A program made the position numbers and the translations under genes. Below the pieces are notes generated by a model, which did not search any database, was not told where the DNA came from, and saw only the letters and a program-made list of their open reading frames with translations. From positions 62,001-126,000 of the forward strand of contig ONJX01000002.1 of NCBI GenBank assembly GCA_900318255.1: DNA of 64,000 nucleotides, given 5' to 3'. The stretch comes from an uncultured Prevotellaceae bacterium. GTDB taxonomy: Bacteria > Bacteroidota > Bacteroidia > Bacteroidales > Muribaculaceae. Of this stretch, positions 25,045 to 34,801 are shown piece after piece. Numbering within the stretch: position 1 is the first letter of the stretch; every line of letters begins with the position of its first letter.

Positions 25045-25539
25045 CTTTCAGCAATCGTGGCTATCGACCGTAACGGGGCTATAGGCAAGCAGGGGCAGCT
25101 GCTGTGTCGCTTGCCTGCCGACATGCGCCACTTCAAGGACACCACTATGGGACACTCCATCGTGATGGGACGCAAGACCTTTGAGTCGTTCCCAAAGGGT
25201 GCTCTGCCTGGTCGTCAGAACATCGTCATCACCCGCAACCGCGACTTTGCCGCCGAGGGCGTGACCGTGGCCCACAGTGTAGAAGAAGCGCTGGCGGCAG
25301 CCACGATGCCTGGCGAGGTGTTCGTCATTGGTGGCGAGCAAATCTATCGTGCCACCTTCTCGATGGTAGGTACTATCCACCTCACTGTCATCGACCATAA
25401 ATTCAAGGATGTCGATGCTCACTTTCCCCGCATCGACATGCGCTCGTGGATTATCACCTCGCAAGAAGAATATCCTGCCGATGACGGCAACCCCTATCCT
25501 TACACCTTCATGACATTGCGGCGCAAGCGCTCGCTATAA
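25033..25539 (+). CDS. folA: Dihydrofolate reductase
   Basis: 168 residues. DHFR motifs are clear: LSAIVAIDRNGAIGKQGQLLCRLPADMRHFKDTTMG with the active-site acid (Asp of PADMRHFK), IVMGRKTFESFP for NADPH, and VFVIGGEQIYRATF. It reduces dihydrofolate to tetrahydrofolate and complements ThyA just upstream. The first codons (MSYN) fall in the last two units of a 7-bp array, so array slippage could alter the start region. Confidence 0.95.
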   Translation: MSYNLSAIVAIDRNGAIGKQGQLLCRLPADMRHFKDTTMGHSIVMGRKTFESFPKGALPGRQNIVITRNRDFAAEGVTVAHSVEEALAAATMPGEVFVIGGEQIYRATFSMVGTIHLTVIDHKFKDVDAHFPRIDMRSWIITSQEEYPADDGNPYPYTFMTLRRKRSL

Positions 25540-25582
25540 TATTATAATATAATGTGAGTGAAAATCTATCGACCCTAAGCTG

Positions 25583-25617
25583 ACAGGGCGTGCCTTAGCT
25601 GAAAAGGCACGCCCTGT
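25583..25617. terminator. Bidirectional terminator between folA and the convergent secreted-protein gene
   Basis: ACAGGGCGTGCCTT (25583-25596) pairs perfectly with AAGGCACGCCCTGT (25604-25617), with AT-rich flanks. The stem is related in sequence to the 20-bp intergenic palindrome (both contain GGCGTGCCTT). Confidence 0.75.
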
Positions 25618-25635
25618 AGTTCAATTTTTATTCTC

Positions 25636-26466
25636 TTAGTTTCCCAGCAGATGGTTGTAAATCAGTGTGATGTCGGCGGCTGTGACATCGCCGTCGCCGT
25701 TCACGTCGAGGGGGTTGCCTTGTGGCTGTGGGAGCTGGCCCTCGGTGACGTTGATGATGTAGTTGATGGCGATGTTGGTGCCGTCGGTGGTGGCGGCGGT
25801 GATGGTGACGGTGCCCATTGCCAGGGTCTCGATGGTGCCGTCGGCAGCCACAGTGGCTATTGTCTCATCGCTCGAAGTCCATGCCAGGGTTTTGTTCTCG
25901 GCATCGATAGGAGCCACGGTCACATTGAATTTCACCTTCATGCCTTGCGGGATGTCGCACGAGGAGGTGGCGAGCGAGGTGACAACTGGTGGCTCATATT
26001 TGGTGACTGTGCACGCCGCGTTAGGGAAGTGGTGCAGCACGCGCTCCTGGTCGGTGGTCAGGATGTTTCTCATCTCGATGGTGGCGCTGCCGGTGAAGGT
26101 GTCGCTGGCAGTGATGTTGAAGGTGACGAGTGCGCCGCTGTTGCCCGAGAAGATGTGTAGCCCAGGTGAGGTGATGAGCAGTCGCACTGCACCACTTGAG
26201 AGCGTGGTGCTCGCCACGGCGTGGTCGCTGCCCTTGCGCGAGGTGAGCAAGAAGAGGTAGTCGCCGTCGGTTTGCTCAATGGTGAGCCCTTGGGGCAGGT
26301 AGATGTCGGCCTGCAGGTTGGTGTAGCTGCTGTCGTTGTCGAGCATGATTTCCACCGTCTTAGTCTCGCCAGGCGAGATGGTGAAGTCGTTGATATATAG
26401 CCGGTCGAGTGCTGCGGCGCTCAATGTGGCGACGAGGCATAGTGCCATCAATATTGTCTTTTTCAT
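25636..26466 (-). CDS. Secreted protein with cohesin-like, Big2-like and dockerin-like parts
   Basis: 276 residues with a signal peptide (MKKTILMALCLVATLSAAA). Residues ~25-155 resemble a cohesin-type beta sandwich (FTISPGETKTVEIMLDNDS, LQADIYLPQGLTIE, VTFNITASDTFTGSATIEM). Residues ~163-245 form a Big2-like Ig domain (LAWTSSDETIATVAADGTIETLAMGTVTITA). The end is a single calcium-binding dockerin repeat (LDVNGDGDVTAADITLIYNH). No enzyme domain is present, so it looks like an adaptor or structural protein. It directly precedes three C10 peptidases that also carry such repeats, 31 bases from the nearest one. Confidence 0.75.
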   Translation of the reverse strand: MKKTILMALCLVATLSAAALDRLYINDFTISPGETKTVEIMLDNDSSYTNLQADIYLPQGLTIEQTDGDYLFLLTSRKGSDHAVASTTLSSGAVRLLITSPGLHIFSGNSGALVTFNITASDTFTGSATIEMRNILTTDQERVLHHFPNAACTVTKYEPPVVTSLATSSCDIPQGMKVKFNVTVAPIDAENKTLAWTSSDETIATVAADGTIETLAMGTVTITAATTDGTNIAINYIINVTEGQLPQPQGNPLDVNGDGDVTAADITLIYNHLLGN

Positions 26467-26497
26467 ATAGTAGTGGAATAGTAGAATAGTGGAGATG

Positions 26498-29400
26498 TTA
26501 ATCTAAAATGTGGAGTTTCTTAACGGTATTGTCCGTTTTCACGATTATCACGCCTTGTGCTGGGGCTCGATAGACGTTGCGTCCCCTGGCCACCTCGACG
26601 GTGCGGCTCATGCCGCTTGGCATGATGAGCTGTGCGGTGCCGTGGGTGGGGGAGATGATGACTATGTTGTTGCCGTCGCTGTAGATGCGTGTGCTGGAAT
26701 AGACATCGCTGATGCCGGTGGGGCTGAAGTTAAGGTCAATGTCGTTGTGGCGGTAGCAAGTGGCAGTGGGCGAGGCGAGCACGATATTGCTCAGGCTGCC
26801 GTTGCCACTAGGCGTGCCAGCGAGGGTTAGAGTGAGCACTGCGCCGCTGGTGCCGGACAGTGTCTTGCAAGTGCTTGACGAGGCGAGCAGGCGGTACTGG
26901 CCGTTGGCAAGCTGGCTGAACGCCACTTGGTGGCTAGTGCTGGCGCGGTCGGTTAGTGTGGCATCCACGAGTGCCGTGCCCTGCGGCAAGCCTAGGTCCA
27001 TCTGCAATGCCGTGATGCCCACGTTGTTGCTCAGGTTGATGGTCACTGTGTTGCCACTGGTGCTGGCATCAATGGCGATGCGTGGCTCGGCGGCGTTAAC
27101 GGCGGGAGTCCCTTGTGGTGCGCCGCCCTCATAGTGCAGTGCCAAGTGTGCCACACCAGCGAGGTCGCCCACGTTGATTTCGTTGTTTCCGTCAAGGTCG
27201 GCGGCAGCGAAGTTGAAGGGCTGTGGGTCTTGCTCGAGGATGTAGCTTGCCACGCTGGCATAGTCGCCAATGTTGATGTCGCCGTCGTCGTTCACATCGC
27301 CGGCAGTGAACACTGGTTCCTCAACCACAGTCACCAGGCATGTTGCCGAGAGGTTGCTGCCGTCGGTGGTGGTGGCTGTGATGGTGGTAGTGCCGTGGCT
27401 CAGCGCTGTGACGAGGCCACTGGCATCGACGCTGGCCACCTCGGGGTTGCTAGAGGTCCAGAGCACAGTCTTGTAGTCGGCATCGTCGGGGAGAACCGTG
27501 GCTGCCAGTGTGCGCTCCTCGCCCACGTTAAGGGTCATCTCTTGCTCATCGAGCGTGATGCTGGTGACCAGGTAGGGCGACTCCACCTTGCGTGTTGCTG
27601 TGCCGTTGATGCGCACTTGCTCGCCATTGTTGTAGTAATAGAAGTTGACGAAATAGGTCTCGTTGTAGTCGAGGTTGGTGAAGGCAAACTCCACGTTCTG
27701 GCTGCTGCCGGCGGCGAGGTTCACCAGTTGCGACTGCGCCGAGCAGTAGTAGCCACTGGAGCTGGTGTTGTTCTCTTTCTTGTAGAGCTTGGCAACGATG
27801 TAGTCGTTGTAGGCGCTGGTGTTGTTGTTCTTGGCGTTGATGGAGGCATTAAAGGTAGTGCCCACCACCGACGAGAGCGTTGACCCCGAGATGCTTGCCG
27901 CCGTTGCCGAGCCTATGACCACAGTGGCGGTCTTGAGGACCTTGGTGCCGTCGGCATCGGCGGTAAACTCAAATGTGATGCTGCCGGTAGCCGATGGTGT
28001 GTAGTTCATCACCACATTACCCGTTTGGCCAATGGCAATGTCGGTGTAGGTGCCGCTTATTTTGTTGCCGCCCACCCACATATAGATGCTGTTGTAGTCG
28101 GTGAGGCCCTGGTTGGTGACGTTGAGCGTGAGTTGCAGAGGGCTGCCCACCTTTTTTATGGGGCTGGTGGTCACCGAGTTGACTTTGAGGTTCATTACCT
28201 CTAGCTCGTCACACACTTTCAGTGTGAGGCGTGTGGCGGTGATGGTGGCTTTGATGAAGTTGATGCCCGAGCCGCGGCATGGCAGGTAGGTGCTGCTGCC
28301 CGAGAGACGGCACATAGGTTTGAGGTAATAGGTGCCGGTGAGTCCCTTGCCCATCGTTATCGATTTAGTGACGGTGGTGTAATAGGATGCCGAAAGCGAC
28401 TTCCCGCTCACGGCGGTGTGGGTGCTGATGAGGTTGCCGTCGCTGTCGTAGAGACCCCATCCCAGGTCGTAGGTGTAGGTCTGCGACGAGAAGTTCCAGT
28501 AGTAGGCAGTGAGCGACACGTCGGTAAATGCCACCTCGCTATTGCTGCGGGTATAGCTGGTGGGGCTCGCCTCGCAGGTGCGGTATAGTCCCACGATGTT
28601 GCCGTTGGTGCTGGTGCCGGTTCCCAGGTCGGGCTGCAGGCCAGTCATGATTTGCACGTTGATGGTGTATCCCTCATCGCCCACTGCGGCTCCGGTGCCG
28701 CCGGCGTTGTCGTCGTTGAGTGCGTTAAGGGCGAAATATCCATTCTGGTGTCCTCGCCATCCCCAGTTGATGTGGTAGAGGCCGTCGGTGTAGCCGTCGC
28801 ACACAAAGGCGTGACCACCGCCAGTCTTGCGTGCGCTGATAAACACTGGTCTGCCCTGGGCGAGCTCGTTATACACCATGTCTTCCCACTCGGTGGCTGA
28901 GTAGTCGGTGCGCGCCAGCTGCCGGGCGTCTTTGTCGAAGCCAAAGTAATAGACAAAGGCGTTGCGCTGGCTGGTGGCACTCGATGAGGACTGCCCGAAG
29001 TCCATCTTCACGCTCTGGGCGCAGTAACGCACCAGTCGCGCCGTTTCCTGGGCACTGGCGTTGGTGTTCTCTTCCTTGTCATACCAGTCGTTCATGATGC
29101 TGTAGTCGAAGGTGGTGGCTGGCAGTGCCGGCATATATTGGCTCAGCGAGCTAGAGGTGTAGGCTGGTATCGGCTGGCACTGCGTGGATGATTTGTAGTA
29201 GTACAGAATTTGTGCCATGGCGATAGCCACGCAGCCTGCCGGGCAGTAGTTTGTAGTGCCCGACGAGGTGTAGGTGGCGCACTGCTGGTTGAAGGGCAGG
29301 CCCTGCGCCCAGTTGCAGCGGAGCAATGGGGCAATGCGCACCTTGTTGCCGGCGGCGATAGCTTGAGTGGGGGCGGCGTTGGGCTGTGCCGGAGAGGACA

Positions 29401-29749
29401 TGTCGAGGCGTGAGAGCTGCTGGGCATAGTCGTTGAGCCAGTCTTGCACGCACTCTGGCACCTCGCTGGCGTCGAAGTAGTTCTCGTCGCTGTAGGCCAG
29501 GATGGTGCGGGCGCGGTCGTCGCCAGCCACTATCACCCACCCGGGCTGCTGGGGGTTGTTGAACACATAGAATGGTGCAGATGCTCCAAGTTTGCCTTTG
29601 GCTTTCATTGCCGCGGGTTGCTCTGGCATGGTCACGTTGAAAAACTCGCCGGCAATGGCGCGTGCCTGGCTCTCGCTCACTGTGGCGGCATTCATCGCAG
29701 TGAAGGCCGACACGGCAGTAAATAAAAAGATTATAATTTTCTTTTTCAT
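26498..29749 (-). CDS. Secreted C10 (streptopain-like) cysteine peptidase, multidomain
   Basis: 1083 residues. Order: signal peptide (1-21); Spi-type inhibitory propeptide (~25-112); C10 catalytic domain (~135-370) with nucleophile Cys173 in YCPAGCVAIAMAQ, His313 in GGHAFVCDGY and the HINWGWRG motif near 327-334; CARDB/Ig-like repeats; a Big2 domain (~728-813); a dockerin-like pair (816-875); a cohesin-like sandwich (~890-1010); and a C-terminal ~60 residues reminiscent of a type IX secretion sorting domain (GVIIVKTDNTVKKLHI). The same family includes streptopain, interpain A and PrtT, which degrade host proteins after autocatalytic release of the propeptide. It is the largest of three tandem paralogs. 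Confidence 0.9.
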   Translation of the reverse strand: MKKKIIIFLFTAVSAFTAMNAATVSESQARAIAGEFFNVTMPEQPAAMKAKGKLGASAPFYVFNNPQQPGWVIVAGDDRARTILAYSDENYFDASEVPECVQDWLNDYAQQLSRLDMSSPAQPNAAPTQAIAAGNKVRIAPLLRCNWAQGLPFNQQCATYTSSGTTNYCPAGCVAIAMAQILYYYKSSTQCQPIPAYTSSSLSQYMPALPATTFDYSIMNDWYDKEENTNASAQETARLVRYCAQSVKMDFGQSSSSATSQRNAFVYYFGFDKDARQLARTDYSATEWEDMVYNELAQGRPVFISARKTGGGHAFVCDGYTDGLYHINWGWRGHQNGYFALNALNDDNAGGTGAAVGDEGYTINVQIMTGLQPDLGTGTSTNGNIVGLYRTCEASPTSYTRSNSEVAFTDVSLTAYYWNFSSQTYTYDLGWGLYDSDGNLISTHTAVSGKSLSASYYTTVTKSITMGKGLTGTYYLKPMCRLSGSSTYLPCRGSGINFIKATITATRLTLKVCDELEVMNLKVNSVTTSPIKKVGSPLQLTLNVTNQGLTDYNSIYMWVGGNKISGTYTDIAIGQTGNVVMNYTPSATGSITFEFTADADGTKVLKTATVVIGSATAASISGSTLSSVVGTTFNASINAKNNNTSAYNDYIVAKLYKKENNTSSSGYYCSAQSQLVNLAAGSSQNVEFAFTNLDYNETYFVNFYYYNNGEQVRINGTATRKVESPYLVTSITLDEQEMTLNVGEERTLAATVLPDDADYKTVLWTSSNPEVASVDASGLVTALSHGTTTITATTTDGSNLSATCLVTVVEEPVFTAGDVNDDGDINIGDYASVASYILEQDPQPFNFAAADLDGNNEINVGDLAGVAHLALHYEGGAPQGTPAVNAAEPRIAIDASTSGNTVTINLSNNVGITALQMDLGLPQGTALVDATLTDRASTSHQVAFSQLANGQYRLLASSSTCKTLSGTSGAVLTLTLAGTPSGNGSLSNIVLASPTATCYRHNDIDLNFSPTGISDVYSSTRIYSDGNNIVIISPTHGTAQLIMPSGMSRTVEVARGRNVYRAPAQGVIIVKTDNTVKKLHILD

Positions 29750-29771
29750 GGTTTATTTTTTAAAAAATGGT

Positions 29772-29817
29772 GTATAGTAACTATAGTCGACTATAGTGAC
29801 TATAGTGGCTATAGTTT
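29772..29817. repeat. CTATAG-centred 9-10-bp array
   Basis: Units such as CTATAGTGA recur at 9-10 bp spacing (TATAGTAAC, TATAGTCGAC, TATAGTGAC, TATAGTGGC, TATAGTT) between two C10 genes. Confidence 0.75.
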
Positions 29818-29833
29818 TGCTAAATTATGGGCA

Positions 29834-32209
29834 TTAATTGCCGCCCAGCATGTAGTTGTAGAGCACAGTCACGTCGGCAGCGGTCACTGCTCCGTCGCCG
29901 TTGAGGTCGCAGTAGCCTTTATAGGTGAGGTCGCCGTTGATGATTGCGTTGTAAAGTGCTGTGATGTCGACACTTGACACCGCACCATCCTCGTTGATGT
30001 CGTAGAGGTTTGTTGTCCGGCTTGAGGTGCTCGAGCCTGCCTTAACTCTCTCGCCATTGCTGTAATAGTAGATGATAAAGTGATAGGTGGTGCCATGCTC
30101 CAGTCCAGTGAAGTCAAAGGTAAGGGTCGAAGTGCCGCTACTGTTCAGGTAGAGCGTCTTGGCAATTGAGTTGTCGCTATAGCCAGTGTTGCCCGAGGTG
30201 GGCCAGTGCTTCCACGCCTTGGCCACAATGTAGTCGTTGTAGGTGTCGGTGCCGATGTTCTTGAGCACGCTCTTGACGGTGATGGTGGTGCCCGACACGG
30301 TGGCGGTGTTGGTGGCGGCGAATGATGCTGCGGTGGTGCCTGCAATGCTCACACTGGTGTTGTATAGCACCTTGTTGCCCTTTTTGTCGGCAGTGAACTT
30401 TAATGTGTTGCTGCCCGTCTGCGATGGTGTGTGATACATTGTCACAGTGCCACTTGCTCCAGGTGCCACGTCGGTAGCGGTGCCGCTCACGAGTGTGTTG
30501 TTGACCCACATGTAGATGTAGTTGTAGTCGGTTTGTCCTTGATTAGACACACCCAGCTTTATCTCTAACGGGCTGCCCACCTTCTTGACCGAGCCATAGT
30601 TCACAGAGTTAATCTTCAGGTTATTGGCCTTTATCTGGTCGATGGCATCGAGTGTGAGTGTGGTGGATGTGATGGTGGCTTTCACATAGTTGACATTGGC
30701 ACCTCTTGCCAGTCGCCATGCTGATAGCCCGCTGAGGCGGCAAATGGGCCTCAGGTAGTAGGTTCCCGACGACAGGCCGTTGCCTATTGCGATGCTGCCT
30801 GTGGGGTAGGTGTAATAGCCTCCCTTAATCACCTTGTCGGTGGCCACGGTGTGAGTGCTCTTGAGATTGCCGTTGCTGTCGTAGAGTCCCCATCCCAGGT
30901 CGTAGGTGTAGGTCTGGCTGGAGTTGTTCCAGTAGTTGGTGATGAGTTTCACGCCTGTGAACGAAGCCGAAGCACCCAACCTGATGTAGCTGGTGGTGGG
31001 AACTTCAACCGCAACAATATCATCATCTTCAGAGCTATAGATGGCCACAGCGTTATAGTCGGTGTTGCCTTGGTTGGGCTTGCTTGGCTCAAGGCCTATC
31101 ATGGCCTGCATGTTGATGGTGTAGCCTTCCTCTCCGCTGGCAGCTCCGGTGCCACCACTGTTGCCGTCGCTCATGGCATTGAGCGCAAAGAATCCGTTTT
31201 CGTTGCCTCGCCACCCCCAGTTGATGTGGTAGAGTCCGTTGCCGTCATATCCGTCGCACAGGAAAGCATGGCCGCCATTGAGCTTGCGTGCACTTATGAA
31301 GACTGGACGCCCTGCTGCAATCTCGGTGTAGATGGCATCTTCCCATGCCGCCGCAGTCATGTCCTCGCGCTTGATTTGCTGGCTGAGCTTGCTGTAGCCA
31401 AAGTAGGCGGTGAAGGCGTTGCGCTGGCTTGTTGCGCTCGACGAGCTCTTGCCATATTGCATTTCCACCGCCTGTCCGCAGTATTTCACAAGTTTCTGCA
31501 CCTCTTGTGCGCTGGCACTGTTGCTGGCTTCGTTATGATACCATGGGTTCATGATAGCCCAATTGAAATGTGTGGATGCTAGAGCCGGACGATCGGCGGT
31601 AAAGCCATTGTTGGTTGAGGTGTAGGCCGGAATGGCGTCGCTGCCGTAGCTCGATTTGTAATAATACATTAGTTGAGCCATGGCAATGGCCACACACCCT
31701 GCTGGGCAGTAGCTTGTGCCATCGCTGGTGGAATAGGTGGGGCACTGCTGGTTGAAGGGCAAGCCTTGAGCCCAGTTCACGAGTAGCAGTGGAGCTATTT
31801 TGCTTTTTGTTGAAGCTATCACGCTTGTTTCGGTTACAGCCTGTGTCTCGGCCTTGATGTGGTCGATGGCCTCAATCTGCTCCACATAGCCGCCGAGCCA
31901 GTCTTGAATCACCTCGGGCAGCTCGCTCTCGTCGAAGTAGTCCTCGTCGCCGTAGGCAAGTATGGTGCGTGCGCGGTCGTCGCCAGCCACTATCACCCAT
32001 CCAGGTCGGTCGGGGTTGTTAAACACATAGAATGGTGCAGGTACTCCACGTTTGCCTTTGGCCTTCATGGCTGCAGGTCGCTCGGGCATGGTCACGTTGA
32101 AGAACCTGCCCGCGATAGCCCTTGCCTGCGATTCGGTCACAGTAGCCGCGTTCATGGCATTGCAGGTTGTAGCGGCTAGAATTAATAAAGTCGCGATTTT
32201 CTTAATCAT
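29834..32209 (-). CDS. Secreted C10 (streptopain-like) cysteine peptidase, paralog 2
   Basis: 791 residues. Signal peptide, Spi propeptide (~25-112), and catalytic domain with Cys172 (YCPAGCVAIAMAQ), His314 (GGHAFLCDGY) and HINWGWRG. CARDB/Ig-like regions follow to ~735, and a C-terminal pair of dockerin-like repeats (YDINEDGAVSSVDITALYNA and CDLNGDGAVTAADVTVLYNY). All catalytic residues are kept, so it should be active. The Big2, cohesin-like and sorting-domain-like regions of the 1083-residue paralog are absent. Probably exported; what it binds or cuts is unknown. Confidence 0.9.
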   Translation of the reverse strand: MIKKIATLLILAATTCNAMNAATVTESQARAIAGRFFNVTMPERPAAMKAKGKRGVPAPFYVFNNPDRPGWVIVAGDDRARTILAYGDEDYFDESELPEVIQDWLGGYVEQIEAIDHIKAETQAVTETSVIASTKSKIAPLLLVNWAQGLPFNQQCPTYSTSDGTSYCPAGCVAIAMAQLMYYYKSSYGSDAIPAYTSTNNGFTADRPALASTHFNWAIMNPWYHNEASNSASAQEVQKLVKYCGQAVEMQYGKSSSSATSQRNAFTAYFGYSKLSQQIKREDMTAAAWEDAIYTEIAAGRPVFISARKLNGGHAFLCDGYDGNGLYHINWGWRGNENGFFALNAMSDGNSGGTGAASGEEGYTINMQAMIGLEPSKPNQGNTDYNAVAIYSSEDDDIVAVEVPTTSYIRLGASASFTGVKLITNYWNNSSQTYTYDLGWGLYDSNGNLKSTHTVATDKVIKGGYYTYPTGSIAIGNGLSSGTYYLRPICRLSGLSAWRLARGANVNYVKATITSTTLTLDAIDQIKANNLKINSVNYGSVKKVGSPLEIKLGVSNQGQTDYNYIYMWVNNTLVSGTATDVAPGASGTVTMYHTPSQTGSNTLKFTADKKGNKVLYNTSVSIAGTTAASFAATNTATVSGTTITVKSVLKNIGTDTYNDYIVAKAWKHWPTSGNTGYSDNSIAKTLYLNSSGTSTLTFDFTGLEHGTTYHFIIYYYSNGERVKAGSSTSSRTTNLYDINEDGAVSSVDITALYNAIINGDLTYKGYCDLNGDGAVTAADVTVLYNYMLGGN

Positions 32210-32282
32210 GATATTTTTAATAGTGTTTTTATCTCAATAAAATCAAGGAATTAGCGTCGAGAATCCGTGCATTTTACATTGC

Positions 32283-32401
32283 ATTATGCATTGTGCATTG
32301 AGCATTGAGCATTATGCATTGAGCATTGTGCATTGAGCATTGTGCATTGAGCATTGTGCATTGAGCATTGTGCATTGAGCATTATGCATTGAGCATTAGG
32401 A
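32283..32401. repeat. 7-bp array, ATTGTGC/ATTGAGC/ATTATGC words (17 units)
   Basis: Seventeen heptads in perfect register ending one base before the stop codon of the third C10 gene (32402). The words are reverse complements of the GCACAAT/GCATAAT words at 48895. Confidence 0.92.
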
Positions 32402-34768
32402 TTAATTTCCCCCTAGCATGTAGTCATAGAGCTTGGTGATATCGGCGGCGGTTACTGCGCCATCGCCAGTGACATCGCTGTAGGGGCGGTAGCGGTTTCC
32501 GTTGGGATTTCCTAACATCACATCATAGATGGCGGTGATGTCGGCGGCAGTTATTGCGCCGTCTTGGTTGACGTCGAGCGGGCTGTAGGGCGAACTGATT
32601 TTCTTGCTTGAGGTGGCATTAATTCTAGTTAGCTCGCCATTGTTGTAGTAGAAGAAGATTATGAAATAGGTCTCGTTATGCTCTAGGTTAGGGAATGAGG
32701 CAGTGATGGTTTGGGTGTTGTTGTAGCCCAGATAGACAGCAGTAGATTGTGCGCCGCAGTAGTAGCCTGTGTTGCCCGAGTTGGGCTCTTTCTTGTAGAG
32801 CTTGGCAACGATGTAGTCGTTGTAGGTGTTAGTGTTAGCGTTCTTCACTTTTATCGACGCGTTGAGTGTGGTGCCGCTCACCGATGATGTGGTGTTGGTG
32901 CCAGTGATGGTGGCTGCTGTCGCCGAGCTGATGGTGACGGTGTAGGTCTTGAGGACGTTGTTGCCGTCGGCGTCGGAGGTGAACTTGAATGTTATGGAGC
33001 CTGCTGCCGAGGGGGTGTAGTTCATCGTCACTGTGCCGCTGGCTCCTGGGGCAATGTCGGTGTAGGTGCCGCTCACCTTATTGTTGTTGACCCACATGTA
33101 GATGGAGCTATAGTCGGTGAGACCCTGGTTGCTCACGCCCAGATTGAGTTGCAGCGGGCTTCCCACTTTCTTTACCGAGCCGGTGGTCACCGAGTTGATC
33201 TTGAGGTTCTGCACCGACTGCTCATTAAAGACTTGCAGTGTGAGAGTTGAAGCAGTGAGAGTAGCCTTAATGTAGTTGACACCTGCGCCACGGCATGGAT
33301 AGAAAGTGCTGCTGCCCGAGACGCGGCACACGGGCTTGAGGTAGTAGGTGCCCGCCGTGATGTTCTTGCCCACACTGATTGAGCCAGTGGGGTAGGTGTA
33401 GTAATGTGCATTAAGTGCTTTGCTGGAGCTGACAAGGTGTGTGCTCTTTAGGTTGCCATTGCTGTCATAGAGTCCCCATCCCAGGTCGTAGGTGTAGTTT
33501 TGGTCGCTATAGTTCCAGTAGTAGGCGATTAGCTTCACATCGGTAAAGTTGGCACTGCTCGAGGTGCGGCTATAGGTGGTGGCGAGAGCCTCGCACGCCT
33601 TGTAGAGTCCTACGATATTACCGTTGGTGCTGGTGCCAGTGCCCAGGTCGGGCTGCAGGCCAGTCATGATTTGTACCTGGAAGGTGTAGCCCTCATCGCC
33701 AGCTGCGGCTCCAGTGCCGCCAGAGTTGTCGTCGTTGAGGGCGTTGAGGGCGAAATATCCGTTTTGGTGTCCCCGCCATCCCCAGTTGATGTGGAATAAC
33801 CCCTTGTCATAGCCGTCGCAGATGAAGGCGTGCCCACTGCTCATCTTGTGAGCGCTGATAAACACGGGCCGGCCGTTGATAAGTTCGGTATAGACGATGT
33901 TCTCCCACTCGCTGGCAGTGTAGTCGGTGCGTGCCAGCTGCTGGGCATCTTTGTCAAAGCCAAAGTAATAGACAAAGGCGTTGCGCTGGCTCGTAGCACT
34001 CGATGTTGACTTGCCATAGTTCATTTTCACTGCCTGTCCGCAGTATTTCATCAGTCGTGCGGTCTCTTGCGCGCCGGCACTGGTGTTGCTAGCGTTGTCA
34101 TACCAGTCGTTCATGATGCTGTAGTTGAACGTGGTGGCTGGCAGTGCAGGACGCTCGTTGACAAAGTCATCTTTCTTGGAGGTGTAGGCTGGAATGGCTT
34201 TGCTGCCATAGCTTGACTTGTAATAGTACATGATTTGTGCCATGGCGGTAGCCACACACCCGGTGGGGCAGTACTGGGTCTGTCCCGAGGTGTTAGTATA
34301 GGTGGGGCACTGCTGGTTGAAGGGCAGGCCTTGTGCCCAGTTGCTCGTGAGCATGGGGGCAATGCGTGCCTTAGAGCCAGCGGCAAAGCTGCTCACTGGT
34401 GCCTCGCTGCTGGCCTGTGGTGTGGCGGTGTCGAGGTGGAAGATCTGCTGAGCATAGTCGTTGAGCCAGTCTTGCACGCACTCGGGCACCTCGCCGTCGT
34501 CGAAGTAGAATTCGTCGCCGTAGGCCAGGATGGTGCGGGCGCGGTCGTCGCCAGCCACTATCACCCACCCGGGTTGCTCGGGGTTGTTAAACACGTAGTA
34601 GGCAGCTTTTGCCCCATGGCCTTTCAGGGCGGCGGGCTGTTGTGGCATGGTCACGTTGAAGAACCTGCCAGCAATGTTGCGGGCTTGGCTCTCGCTGATT
34701 TGCTTTGCTTGCATGGAGCACAAAGCGGCTAAAACCGTTATGAGCAGTAATGTTTTTCTTTTATTCAT
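32402..34768 (-). CDS. Secreted C10 (streptopain-like) cysteine peptidase, paralog 3
   Basis: 788 residues. Signal peptide (KTLLLITVLAALCSMQA), Spi propeptide (~25-112), catalytic domain with Cys171 (YCPTGCVATAMAQ), His313 (SGHAFICDGY) and HINWGWRG. Ig/CARDB-like modules and a C-terminal dockerin pair follow (LDVNQDGAITAADITAIYDV and SDVTGDGAVTAADITKLYDY). It is closest to the 1083-residue paralog, sharing long blocks such as IMTGLQPDLGTGTSTNGNIV, while its C-terminus is organised like that of paralog 2. This suggests domain exchange among the three. Confidence 0.9.
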   Translation of the reverse strand: MNKRKTLLLITVLAALCSMQAKQISESQARNIAGRFFNVTMPQQPAALKGHGAKAAYYVFNNPEQPGWVIVAGDDRARTILAYGDEFYFDDGEVPECVQDWLNDYAQQIFHLDTATPQASSEAPVSSFAAGSKARIAPMLTSNWAQGLPFNQQCPTYTNTSGQTQYCPTGCVATAMAQIMYYYKSSYGSKAIPAYTSKKDDFVNERPALPATTFNYSIMNDWYDNASNTSAGAQETARLMKYCGQAVKMNYGKSTSSATSQRNAFVYYFGFDKDAQQLARTDYTASEWENIVYTELINGRPVFISAHKMSSGHAFICDGYDKGLFHINWGWRGHQNGYFALNALNDDNSGGTGAAAGDEGYTFQVQIMTGLQPDLGTGTSTNGNIVGLYKACEALATTYSRTSSSANFTDVKLIAYYWNYSDQNYTYDLGWGLYDSNGNLKSTHLVSSSKALNAHYYTYPTGSISVGKNITAGTYYLKPVCRVSGSSTFYPCRGAGVNYIKATLTASTLTLQVFNEQSVQNLKINSVTTGSVKKVGSPLQLNLGVSNQGLTDYSSIYMWVNNNKVSGTYTDIAPGASGTVTMNYTPSAAGSITFKFTSDADGNNVLKTYTVTISSATAATITGTNTTSSVSGTTLNASIKVKNANTNTYNDYIVAKLYKKEPNSGNTGYYCGAQSTAVYLGYNNTQTITASFPNLEHNETYFIIFFYYNNGELTRINATSSKKISSPYSPLDVNQDGAITAADITAIYDVMLGNPNGNRYRPYSDVTGDGAVTAADITKLYDYMLGGN

Positions 34769-34801
34769 TTATTCTCAGTTTGCTGGAATGATTACCATGA
34801 G

